Shown here in pieces: positions 26,569 to 35,119 of a stretch of 64,000 nucleotides of DNA. The DNA lies in contig NZ_WITI01000002.1 in NCBI RefSeq assembly GCF_009601055.1, forward strand, positions 248,001 through 312,000. Reading direction: 5' to 3'. The position numbers and the translations under genes are program-made. The notes below the pieces were generated by a model that was not told the DNA's origin, searched no databases, and saw only the letters and a list, made by a program, of their open reading frames with translations. The DNA comes from Lactococcus sp. dk101 (GTDB lineage Bacteria > Bacillota > Bacilli > Lactobacillales > Streptococcaceae). The first letter of the stretch is position 1. Each line of letters opens with the position of its first letter.

Positions 26569-27545
26569 TGATGAAAAAAGTAACAATTTTGCTGGCGGTT
26601 TACAAACCAGACATGATTTTTTTTGAGAAATTATTGCGGAGCTTGAATAACCAAACTTATGCAAATCTTTTCCTCAATATAAGAGACGACAGTGCAGATG
26701 ACAGCCAATATGTCAAAATTTCAAAACTGGTTAATGAACTGATAACAAATTTTGAGTTTCAAATTTTGAAAAATGAACATAATATGGGGAGCAATAAAAC
26801 ATTTGAGCAATTGACACTTGAGTCAAATGGTGATTATTTTGCTTATTGTGACCAAGACGACATTTGGAATAAAGACAAGCTCACAAAATTGGTCAAAAAA
26901 ATTGAAGAAGAAAATGCAGAGATGTGCTATTCGGATTTATCTGTGATTAATCAAGACGATTTTCAAATCGCTGCAAGTTTTACGGAATTAAAAAAACGAG
27001 TGGTGCATGTCTATGGGGATGATTTGTTTGATTATTTTCTCAGACGAAGCAGTGTGACAGGCTGTACCATGATGGTTAAAGCGACAGTGGCTAAAAAAGC
27101 CCTTCCCTTTCCAACAGAATTTATGGTACATGACCAATGGCTCACATTGTACAGTGCAGCTATCGGAAAAATTGCCTATGTGGCAGAACCTTTAATTCGC
27201 TATCGGATTTATGAAGGTAATCAAATTGGTGCTGCCATTTTACCGGATATTAATTCAAAGGCAGAATATTTACAAAGAAGACTCCTTAAGGAACGTGATA
27301 AATTCCTATTTTTAAGAAAAAACGATGCGTTTAATCCAAAGCAGATTGAGCAGATTAATTCTAATATTGAATTTATTGAAACCAGAATTCAATTTTTTGA
27401 ACAGACAAATTTTAATCACAGTATAAAAATGTTCAAAGAGATGAAAAAAGATAAACAGCTCATTTTATTAGAAGTTTTTATTGGCGTGATGCCTAAAATA
27501 ATTGTAAAAAAATTATTTGATAAACTCCATAATAAGAAGGGCTAA
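26568..27545 (+). CDS. Glycosyltransferase family 2 (rhamnosyltransferase-like)
   Basis: GT-A fold transferase, 325 aa. The N-terminal nucleotide-sugar site is VTILLAVYKPDMIFFEKLLRSL, the metal-binding motif DQDD lies near residue 100 (YCDQDDIWNKDKL), and the acceptor-side HDQW motif lies near residue 187. The MCYSDL and HDQW pattern is typical of alpha-rhamnosyltransferases of the RfbF/WchF-like group, so an L-rhamnose donor is possible but not shown. Two consecutive ATGs (26568, 26571) are both possible. Confidence 0.78.
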   Translation: MMKKVTILLAVYKPDMIFFEKLLRSLNNQTYANLFLNIRDDSADDSQYVKISKLVNELITNFEFQILKNEHNMGSNKTFEQLTLESNGDYFAYCDQDDIWNKDKLTKLVKKIEEENAEMCYSDLSVINQDDFQIAASFTELKKRVVHVYGDDLFDYFLRRSSVTGCTMMVKATVAKKALPFPTEFMVHDQWLTLYSAAIGKIAYVAEPLIRYRIYEGNQIGAAILPDINSKAEYLQRRLLKERDKFLFLRKNDAFNPKQIEQINSNIEFIETRIQFFEQTNFNHSIKMFKEMKKDKQLILLEVFIGVMPKIIVKKLFDKLHNKKG

Positions 27546-27559
27546 GAAATGGAGAAAAG

Positions 27560-28738
27560 TTGAAGTTAAAATATCTTTTATTCTTTACGGGCATTTATTT
27601 CATTTGCTTGATAAATCTATCAACACTCGTATTAACTAACCTTTCGTTAGCAAATGATGCACGCTATTTGATTGAAGTACTGGCAATCATTGTGTTTATC
27701 GTTGCGATTATTCAAGAAGGCATAAATTTAAAAGAAATCACGCTGGTTCTTGGGTTATTAGGAATATCGTTGATTATTTATCTCTTTTCTAAAAACATGC
27801 AACCTACTTATTTTGTTTTGGTCGCCTTTGCGTTTCGAAAAGAAACTATTTCAAAAATCATTAAGGGCTTTTTTATTGTATATACGATATTGCTCTTTTC
27901 TGTACTCCTTCTTTTAAAAATGGGACTGGTGTCGAGTATTATTCAATACAATAGCATTAGTGGTTTACAAAAGCCATCATTAGGTTTTGAACAAGCCAAT
28001 GCATTGGGATTAGTTTTGTTTATTGTCTTGATATCAAATCTATATTTAAAATCAATTAAAGAGAGAACAAAAGATGAGAAATTTACACTACGAGTGATAG
28101 ACTATTCATTTCAAATTTTTCTCATTTATTTACTCTATGTATCAGGAGTGAGAAGCGCGCAATTTGCTGTCCTCATTGCTTATGTCTATTATTTTATTTT
28201 AAAAATTAAAAATCAAAAATCAAAAAGAAAAATAATGATAAGTCTTACTTATCTTTTAACAATCAGTTCAGTTTTATTTTCGATATTTTCAATTAATAAT
28301 CAAGTTTTAACGCAGGGGAGCTTTTGGTATAACCTAGACGGACTTTTAAGCTATCGCCTTTCAATGGGATATCTGTATTATTTACAATCAGGATTAAGCC
28401 TCTTTGGAAAACCCTTTGCCTCTATCAGCACCAATTTGTATCAAACGAACATTACAGTGGATAATATTTTTCAACATGCCTTGTTTAATCTAGGAATTAT
28501 CTTCTGTATTGGCGCTTTGATTTATTTTAGTTTGATTATCAAAAAAGTGATTGAAAAAAATCAGTTGACCATCCTTATTCCTTTGGTTTCCTTTTTTGTG
28601 TATGGATTAGGTGAAAGTTCAATTTTGTATTTTTATGCCGGATTTATTTTTTATTTTGCTCCAATTCTTTATCAAAGTTATTTAGATATAAATAATCATC
28701 AAGAACTAACAAAAATAAAATTAGAGGAGGAGATATGA
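27560..28738 (+). CDS. Wzy-type polysaccharide polymerase
   Basis: Hydrophobic 392-aa protein with about ten membrane helices and one larger extracellular loop in the second half. This is typical of O-antigen/EPS polymerases, which share little sequence identity. The call rests on topology plus position among glycosyltransferases and the absence of any other polymerase candidate. The start is TTG 27560 after ATGGAGAAAAG. The end overlaps the next gene by four bases (ATGA). Strongly AT-rich. Confidence 0.7.
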   Translation: MKLKYLLFFTGIYFICLINLSTLVLTNLSLANDARYLIEVLAIIVFIVAIIQEGINLKEITLVLGLLGISLIIYLFSKNMQPTYFVLVAFAFRKETISKIIKGFFIVYTILLFSVLLLLKMGLVSSIIQYNSISGLQKPSLGFEQANALGLVLFIVLISNLYLKSIKERTKDEKFTLRVIDYSFQIFLIYLLYVSGVRSAQFAVLIAYVYYFILKIKNQKSKRKIMISLTYLLTISSVLFSIFSINNQVLTQGSFWYNLDGLLSYRLSMGYLYYLQSGLSLFGKPFASISTNLYQTNITVDNIFQHALFNLGIIFCIGALIYFSLIIKKVIEKNQLTILIPLVSFFVYGLGESSILYFYAGFIFYFAPILYQSYLDINNHQELTKIKLEEEI

Positions 28739-29802
28739 AAATAAACTTTATCTTGCCGGGAAACTCCAATCTTCCCATTGGCGGAAATAAAATTGTCTAT
28801 CAGTACGCAAACGAATTGAGTAAGCGTGGTCATGAAGTTTGCTTAACTTTTCTGTTTGATTTACACACAAACTCGCTCCGATTTTTAATCAAATACTTAT
28901 TTAGAAAACAGATTATTAAAAGAAGCGGTTCCCGTAAGCAGGAAGTTACATGGTTTCCTCTTGATAAATCGATTAAATTAAAGTTTGATGTTTCGTTTTT
29001 GTCAGAGGTTCCAGATGCAGATGTGGTGATAGCGACAGAAGCGCGGACAACAAATGTTGTTGCCAAACTTTCAAAGTCAAAAGGAAAAAAGTACTATTTC
29101 ATTCAAAATTATGAAACTTGGGTTTTTGATGGAAATATTGAACGGTTGAATCAAACCTATCAACTCGGATTGACCAACATCGTCATTTCTAAAGATCTAC
29201 AAGAAAAAGTTAGTCAGGCCTCAGGAAAAGAAGCGTATCTTCTACCAGATTTTTATAATCCTGAAGAATTCTATATTGAGCAATCAGTTGAGAAACGAAA
29301 AAACGTGGTTAGCTTATTAAATCATAGCCAAAAAAGTAAAAGAACAGCCTTTGGCTTAGAGATATTAGCAGAAGTTAAAAAAGTAATTCCTGATTTACAA
29401 GTACAACTTTTTGGAACGACTGAGCCAGTTGGACAACTACCAGATTATGTTCATTTCACACTGCATGCGACAGCTCAGCAGCTTAGAACAACAATCTATG
29501 GAAGTTCCAAAGTATATTTGCTTTCAAGTGAACTTGAAGGCTGGGGGTTAACCGGTATGGAAGCACAAGCATCAGGAGCAGCACTCGTTTCAGGACGCAT
29601 CGGTGGTGTCACAGAATATGCTTCAGATGAAAATAGCATTCTTGTCAATCCAAATAAAAAGTCCGAATACGTAAACGCTGTCGTGAATTTACTAAGTAAT
29701 GATTCAAAAAGATTAGAATTAGTCGAAAAGTCGCACGAAAGGTTAGAGCAATTCACACTAAAAGAATCAACGACAAAATTAGAGCAAATTCTAGGTATTT
29801 AA
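28735..29802 (+). CDS. Glycosyltransferase family 4
   Basis: GT-B transferase, 355 aa. N-terminal region LPGNSNLPIGGNKIVYQYANELSKRGHEV is the GT4 acceptor-side glycine loop. The C-terminal part has YLLSSELEGWGLTGMEAQASGAALVSGRIGGVTEY, the EGWG...E donor-binding signature near residue 270. Retaining mechanism expected; sugar unknown. It starts inside the last codons of wzy (ATGA overlap) with GGAGGAG upstream. Confidence 0.8.
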   Translation: MKINFILPGNSNLPIGGNKIVYQYANELSKRGHEVCLTFLFDLHTNSLRFLIKYLFRKQIIKRSGSRKQEVTWFPLDKSIKLKFDVSFLSEVPDADVVIATEARTTNVVAKLSKSKGKKYYFIQNYETWVFDGNIERLNQTYQLGLTNIVISKDLQEKVSQASGKEAYLLPDFYNPEEFYIEQSVEKRKNVVSLLNHSQKSKRTAFGLEILAEVKKVIPDLQVQLFGTTEPVGQLPDYVHFTLHATAQQLRTTIYGSSKVYLLSSELEGWGLTGMEAQASGAALVSGRIGGVTEYASDENSILVNPNKKSEYVNAVVNLLSNDSKRLELVEKSHERLEQFTLKESTTKLEQILGI

Positions 29803-29822
29803 AGAAAAAAGAGGAGCAACGA

Positions 29823-30875
29823 ATGAATAAGGAGCCATTAGTATCGATATTTATCCCAGTTTATAATCGCGAAGCCTATATTGAAGAATGTTTAGAAAGT
29901 GTCGTAAATCAAAGCTATCAGAACCTTGAGATTGTCATTTTAGATGACGGATCTACTGATAATACTCTTTCTATTATCGCGAAGTTTAAAGATCCGAGAA
30001 TTAAACAATTCAAAAATGATAAAAATCGAGGCATAACCTACTCAAGAAGTAGAACTTTAGAGTTAATTACAGGAGATTATTTAGCACTTGTTGACTCGGA
30101 TGACATCATTGAGCATGACCGAATTGAAAAACAGATGCATGTGATGTTAGCGCGCCCAGATATAGCCGTTGTTGGTTCAAACACCTTAAGCTTTGGCGAC
30201 GGTATGCGAACTATAAAAACAAAATTTTTTACTGATTTTGAAGAAATTAAATGTGCATTTCTGTTTGAAACACCAATGAATAATTCTTCAACCCTCCTTA
30301 ACGCTTCAATGGTTCGTGCGCATCAAACACAGTATAATCCCGAATATATCGTATGTGAAGATTATGATTTTTTCTATCAGATCTCGAAATATGCACCACT
30401 TGTTAACATCAAGGAGCCTTTGGTCAAATACAGACTACACGAAGAAAATGTTTCAAGACAACAAATATTTGTAAAAGGGAAATCGCGAAGACGAATTACT
30501 CTAGAAAAAATCCAGCGTTCTGTTTCACAATATTATTCGCTAGGACTCTCAGATGAAGAACAGCAGATTTTCAGCGATTTCTTTATTCAATCTGGAGATT
30601 ATGATCCAGCTATCTTTGAGGCACCATTTATCAATGAACTCCAACGCGTGACTCAAAAAATGAAGGATAACAATCATTTTTGTAGTCCAAAAACATTTAG
30701 CAAAGTTTTTGATTATTATTTAATTATCATTCTCAATTTAAGAAAAGTAAGCTTAAAAGACAAATTGATGATTTATAAAAAATTAAACGATAAAGATAGC
30801 AAAATCCAAAAAGCTAAGATGATTAGTTATTTTGTTTTGAGAGACCTCTATCATAACGTGAGAGGCATCAAATGA
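29823..30875 (+). CDS. Glycosyltransferase family 2
   Basis: GT-A inverting transferase, 350 aa. VSIFIPVYNREAYIEECLESVVNQSYQNLEIVILDDGSTDNT is the textbook N-terminus, with the DSDD metal site near residue 96 and a CEDYDF acceptor motif near residue 183. The C-terminal 110 residues are basic and helical, suggesting membrane association. AAGAGGAGCAACG precedes the ATG. The stop overlaps the next gene by four bases. Confidence 0.82.
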   Translation: MNKEPLVSIFIPVYNREAYIEECLESVVNQSYQNLEIVILDDGSTDNTLSIIAKFKDPRIKQFKNDKNRGITYSRSRTLELITGDYLALVDSDDIIEHDRIEKQMHVMLARPDIAVVGSNTLSFGDGMRTIKTKFFTDFEEIKCAFLFETPMNNSSTLLNASMVRAHQTQYNPEYIVCEDYDFFYQISKYAPLVNIKEPLVKYRLHEENVSRQQIFVKGKSRRRITLEKIQRSVSQYYSLGLSDEEQQIFSDFFIQSGDYDPAIFEAPFINELQRVTQKMKDNNHFCSPKTFSKVFDYYLIIILNLRKVSLKDKLMIYKKLNDKDSKIQKAKMISYFVLRDLYHNVRGIK

Positions 30876-31807
30876 AGCGAGACACGAACTCTCCTACTGC
30901 TCAGTTGGGTATTGTTATTTTAAATTATCTTAATTTCGAAGATGTTTTTGAGTGTATAGAGACCATTAAAATTCAAACTTTACAAAATTATCAAATAGTG
31001 ATTGTAGATAACGCATCACCTAATGGCGCTTATCAGCAGCTGGAAGAAAAGTACAGGAGTGACAAAAAGGTAGATGTCATTAAAACCGCCAAAAATCTAG
31101 GTTTTGCACGTGGAAATAATGTCGGTATAAAATATTTAAAAGAAAAATATCAACTTTATAACCAGCTCGTCATCAATGCAGATACGTATTTTAATCAAAA
31201 TGATTATTTTGATCAACTTATGAATTACAAAATAGATAAGTCTTGTGCATTGATTGGAACTAAAATCATCAATAAAGAGGGATATAATCAGAGCCCACTT
31301 GTCTCGGCTATTACAGACTCCAAAATAGATGCGTCGCTCGACATGTTCAAAAAATTGGTTTTGAAGATGAAAATCCCACGTTGGATTCGAAAATTAAAAA
31401 ATAGAATTTTGAATAAAAAAGTACCTGAAGAAATAGAAATTCCTCAAGAATCAACCATTGACAAGCCAACTTATCTCAATTTAGAAGAAGAGTGTTTACA
31501 CGGTGCATCTTTGTATTTTACTGAATTTTACTTGAAAAAATACATTGGTTTTTTCCCAGAAACGTTTTTGTATCGCGAAGAAGATTTTCTTGCACTTGTG
31601 TGCCAAAAGACAAAGATGAAGCAGCTTTATCTCCCACAGCTTGAGATACAGCACAAAGAAGGAGCTTCCACAAACGCCGCGGATGGCTCTGATAAGGACA
31701 TCAAGGTTAAACGCCGCGCAGAACGAATGTATCGTGAGACAAGAAAACTAAAAGAAAATGTTGAGCTTGATGATCAATTATTTTTAGACAAAATGAAGGA
31801 AAAGTGA
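30872..31807 (+). CDS. Glycosyltransferase family 2 (rhamnosyltransferase-like)
   Basis: A 311-aa GT-A protein. LGIVILNYLNFEDVFECI and IVIVDNASPNGAYQQLEE form the nucleotide-binding start, NLGFARGNNVGIKYL is the conserved second motif, and a single Asp in INADTYF takes the DXD position. ECLHGASLYFTEFYLKKYIGFFPETFLYREEDF is the acceptor-binding region. This pattern is frequent in dTDP-rhamnosyl and galactofuranosyl transferases. No rml genes lie in the window, whereas glf does. Confidence 0.75.
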   Translation: MKRDTNSPTAQLGIVILNYLNFEDVFECIETIKIQTLQNYQIVIVDNASPNGAYQQLEEKYRSDKKVDVIKTAKNLGFARGNNVGIKYLKEKYQLYNQLVINADTYFNQNDYFDQLMNYKIDKSCALIGTKIINKEGYNQSPLVSAITDSKIDASLDMFKKLVLKMKIPRWIRKLKNRILNKKVPEEIEIPQESTIDKPTYLNLEEECLHGASLYFTEFYLKKYIGFFPETFLYREEDFLALVCQKTKMKQLYLPQLEIQHKEGASTNAADGSDKDIKVKRRAERMYRETRKLKENVELDDQLFLDKMKEK

Positions 31808-31819
31808 ATAAGAGTAAGC

Positions 31820-33064
31820 ATGAACTTAGTAAATAAAATAAAAGCCTATCAAAAACGACATCAATTTTTTTATGACCCAGACAAATTTAATGAAATAAAA
31901 AAGTTAAGTTTTTATGAAGAAAAAACAAAATCACAAAAAATACGATTTAATCTTATCATACCAAACATTGATAAAACAAAAATGTATGGTGGGATTAAAA
32001 CTGCACTTAACCTTTATTTTTATTTGGTATCACAATTAGATGCCGAAGCGAGAATTATTATTCAACAGCCCATGTCAGAAGCTTTGAAGGAACAATATCC
32101 GGATTGGGATTTTGATTTACTTGAGAATGAATACCCATCAGAACACCTGATTACTTCGCTTTATGGTAAAAATGATGACGAACGAAAAATAGATGTTAGG
32201 GCAAACGATTTGTTTTTAACGACCTATTGGACAAGTCACTATTGTGTCTCAGATATTCTAAACTATCAAAAAGAGCAGTTTGGCGTACAGAATAAGATTT
32301 ACTATTTGATTCAAGATTTTGAACCTAGTTTTTCAAACTGGTCAGATGAATATATGCTCTGTGAATCTACCTATCACACAGCCAATACATTTGCCATCAT
32401 CAATTCTCTTGAGCTTTCTCATTATTTGCACCGCTTAGGCTATGCCTTTAGTCAGGAAAAAGTATTCTTACCTCGACTAACTCCTGAAATTAAAGTAGCT
32501 TTGGATAAAAGTAAAACTGATACCAGAAAAAAACAAATTATCTTTTATGGCAGACCTGAAACAGCACGAAATTGCTTCCCATTAGTTATTGAAGGGATCA
32601 ATTTATTTATGAAAAAGCATCCAACATTAGCAAAAGAATGGGAATTCATTTCCATCGGAAGTCCTTTGGATAAAAAAGTAATACTGGCAGACGGAAGAGA
32701 ACTCAAAACACTCGGGAAAATGTCTTTAGAAGCTTATGCTCAAGTATTAAACGAAACGGCGATAGGGATTTCTTTGATGAGTTCACCTCATCCAAGCTAT
32801 CCACCTTTAGAGATGGCAGCAGCAGACATCATTACAATCACCAATCAATTTGTTGATAAAGACTTGAGTCATTTTTCCAACTATATGATTTCACTTGAAG
32901 CTTTGACATTTGAAAAATTAGCAAATGCGATTGATGAAGCAATCAAACTTTTTGAATCAGGAAGCTTGAAAGCAAATACGATTGACCAAAGTTTTTATGA
33001 CACCAGCAATCAATTTGATGAGATTGTAAAAGCAGTAAAAGAAGAGGTAGAAAATGAAAACTGA
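31820..33064 (+). CDS. WsaF-like glycosyltransferase
   Basis: A 414-aa GT-B protein resembling the WsaF rhamnosyltransferase family: FNLIIPNIDKTKMYGGIKTALNLYFYLV, TTYWTSHYCVSDIL, YYLIQDFEPSFSNWSDEYMLCESTYHTAN and IIFYGRPETARN appear in family order. Donor-side residues SLMSSPHPSYPPLEMAA lie near residue 313. The function in this locus is inferred from fold only. The ribosome site is weak. The last codons overlap the following DUF4422 gene by 11 bases. Confidence 0.75.
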   Translation: MNLVNKIKAYQKRHQFFYDPDKFNEIKKLSFYEEKTKSQKIRFNLIIPNIDKTKMYGGIKTALNLYFYLVSQLDAEARIIIQQPMSEALKEQYPDWDFDLLENEYPSEHLITSLYGKNDDERKIDVRANDLFLTTYWTSHYCVSDILNYQKEQFGVQNKIYYLIQDFEPSFSNWSDEYMLCESTYHTANTFAIINSLELSHYLHRLGYAFSQEKVFLPRLTPEIKVALDKSKTDTRKKQIIFYGRPETARNCFPLVIEGINLFMKKHPTLAKEWEFISIGSPLDKKVILADGRELKTLGKMSLEAYAQVLNETAIGISLMSSPHPSYPPLEMAAADIITITNQFVDKDLSHFSNYMISLEALTFEKLANAIDEAIKLFESGSLKANTIDQSFYDTSNQFDEIVKAVKEEVENEN

Positions 33065-33806
33065 AATTTTAGTGGTTGGGCATAAAAAATTCCATAAACC
33101 ACTATTTAAAAATGAGTACAAAAAAATATTTGTTGGTCCAAATCAAGCAAACTTAGCATCAGGTCAAGATTATAGAGACTCAAGTGGAGATAATATCGCT
33201 GAAAAAAATGCGAATTATAATGAAATGACGGCCATTTATTGGGCGTGGAAAAACCTTGATTTAGATAATTATGGTTTTTGTCACTACCGAAGATTTTTAA
33301 AGTATGACGGAAAATTACTGGACAAAAAAACGATTGACCGCCTTCTTCAAACTTATGATGTTATTGTTCCAAAAGTTGAAAAATATGGTGATGGGATAAG
33401 AACTTACGAGGAAATTTATCTTGAAACGGTGAAATATAATGATGTTGATTTATTAAGGGGAATAATCACTAAAAATCATCCAGAATGGTTAAACGCATTT
33501 AATCATGTGATGAGTGAACAAAGTGGAAATGGTCATATGCGTAATACATTTATTATGACCAATCAAGCCTTTGATAGCTATTGCAGCTTCATTTTTACTT
33601 TACTTTTTGAATTAGAAGAGATTGTTCCAAAATCTGAAATAACTGGTCAACGTACCAGAATGTTTGGCTTTCTATCAGAAAAGCTTTTAGATGTTTGGAT
33701 TGAAAATAATCAAGCTAACTTCGTTGAAGCAGAAATGATTTTTAGTGAATTAGGAATGAAAAGAGTTAATAATAAGGTAAAACATCTAATGAAAGGGGCA
33801 GAATGA
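33054..33806 (+). CDS. DUF4422 polysaccharide biosynthesis glycosyltransferase
   Basis: A 250-aa protein of the DUF4422 family, found in capsule/EPS loci and often near glf; members are thought to be glycosyltransferases. Signatures: ILVVGHKKFHKPLF, GDNIAEKNANYNEMTAIYWAWKNLDLDNYGFCHYRRFL and GHMRNTFIM. It is intact and serves as the reference for the interrupted copy immediately downstream. The DNA from 33201 to about 33303 is almost identical to 33950-34052 in that copy (two mismatches), while the rest has diverged. Four-base overlap (ATGA) with the second copy. Confidence 0.82.
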   Translation: MKTEILVVGHKKFHKPLFKNEYKKIFVGPNQANLASGQDYRDSSGDNIAEKNANYNEMTAIYWAWKNLDLDNYGFCHYRRFLKYDGKLLDKKTIDRLLQTYDVIVPKVEKYGDGIRTYEEIYLETVKYNDVDLLRGIITKNHPEWLNAFNHVMSEQSGNGHMRNTFIMTNQAFDSYCSFIFTLLFELEEIVPKSEITGQRTRMFGFLSEKLLDVWIENNQANFVEAEMIFSELGMKRVNNKVKHLMKGAE

Positions 33807-34052
33807 AAACTGAAATTCTAATTGTGGGTCATAAAAAAACACACAAGCCACTTTTTAAGAACGAGTATAAAAAAATATTTGTTGGTCCTAATCAATCTTC
33901 TTTAGCCTCAAGTCAAGACTATAGAGACTCTGTCGGAGCGAATATCGCCGAAAAAAATGCGAATTATAATGAAATGACGGCTATTTATTGGGCGTGGAAA
34001 AACCTTGATTTAGATAATTATGGTTTTTGTCACTACCGTAGATTTTTAAAGT
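33201..34052 (+). repeat. Near-identical 103-bp block shared by the tandem DUF4422 genes
   Basis: Bases 33201-33303 and 33950-34052 match with two mismatches, while flanking parts of the two genes have diverged. Offset 749 bases. It suggests tandem duplication followed by local gene conversion. Confidence 0.85.
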
Positions 34053-34543
34053 ATAAGGGAAAACTACTCGACAAAAAAATGACTGAAGGACTTCTTAAAA
34101 CTTATGATGTAATTATTCCAAAACCAGAACTGATTAATGACAAGGATAAAACAAATGAGGGGCATTATGTTAATGCAGTAAAACATAATGATGTTGAAAC
34201 GTTGAGAAATATTATCATTCAAAAACACCCAGAATTTCTTGAAGCCTATAATCTTGTAATGGCTAGAAAAAGTGGGCATATGAGAAATACGTTTATTATG
34301 AATAAGACGGCATTCGAAAGCTATTAAAGTTTTATTTTTCCCTTGCTTTCTGAGCTTGAAGAAATAATTCCTACTGACGAGTTAGTTGGTCCTCGTTCAA
34401 GAGCGTTTGGGTTTTTAGCAGAAAAATTATTGGATGTTTGGATTGAAATCAATCATATCAATTTTATAGAAGTAGATATGATATTTTCTGAACTCGGAAT
34501 ACAAAGGTATAAAAACGCCTTGACTCATCGTCTGCAAGCATAG
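33803..34543 (+). pseudogene. Second DUF4422 gene interrupted by an in-frame TAA
   Basis: A paralogue of the preceding gene, of the same length class (246 codons). Codon 175 is TAA (34325-34327), just where the intact paralogue has TGC for Cys in DSYCSF. Reading through, the same frame continues SFIFPLLSELEEIIP...AFGFLAEKLLDVWIE, clearly homologous to the paralogue to the end at 34543. So a single nonsense codon removes the last about 70 residues. The truncated 174-aa product keeps the putative active-site segment (AEKNANYNEMTAIYWAW). It may be a recent pseudogene, a strain-specific lesion or a sequencing error. Confidence 0.85.
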
Positions 34544-34559
34544 AGAAAGGCCAATTAAA

Positions 34560-35099
34560 ATGTTTAGTTTTTTGAAGAAAAGAAACAAAAAGCCAGAGTT
34601 TCAATCACTTGGTGAAAATGATGATATTTCGATTGATATTAATATTATTGGAGGGGAAAATATAAAAATTGGCTCTGACTTTCACTGTGGTCCTAGAAGT
34701 ACAATCGCTGCTTGGAAGAGCTATGAGAATGATCAATTTTCACCTAAAATCGTAATTGGGGATAGGGTAAAAATCAATTCTGATTTATACCTTACAGCAA
34801 TTAACAGTATCTCTATCGGAAATAATGTCCTGATTGGGAGAAATGTACTCATTAGTGACAATAGTCACGGAAGTGTGAGTGCAGAAGAAAGTGACATTGC
34901 ACCTTCAGAAAGAAAACTTCAATCAAAAGGGCCGGTCACGATAGAAGATAATGTGTGGATTGGGAGTAATGCCGTCATTCTACCTAATATTGTGATAGGC
35001 TATTCAAGCATTATTGGAGCAGGAGCGATTGTCACTAAAAATGTTCCTGAAAAGTGCGTTGTAGCTGGTAATCCAGCACGGGTAATTAAATATTTATAA
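34560..35099 (+). CDS. Hexapeptide-repeat O-acetyltransferase
   Basis: A 179-aa left-handed beta-helix acyltransferase. Residues about 25-175 consist of [LIV]-G-x4 repeats (IKIGSD, ISIGNN, VLIGRN, VWIGSN, SIIGAG) with catalytic His in ISDNSHGS, followed by VVAGNPARVIKYL, the coenzyme-A-binding end typical of the Maa/CatB-related group. In an EPS locus this most likely O-acetylates a sugar of the repeat unit. AGAAAGGCC precedes the ATG. Confidence 0.85.
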   Translation: MFSFLKKRNKKPEFQSLGENDDISIDINIIGGENIKIGSDFHCGPRSTIAAWKSYENDQFSPKIVIGDRVKINSDLYLTAINSISIGNNVLIGRNVLISDNSHGSVSAEESDIAPSERKLQSKGPVTIEDNVWIGSNAVILPNIVIGYSSIIGAGAIVTKNVPEKCVVAGNPARVIKYL

Positions 35100-35119
35100 G
35101 TCAATAAAGAGGGGAGATT

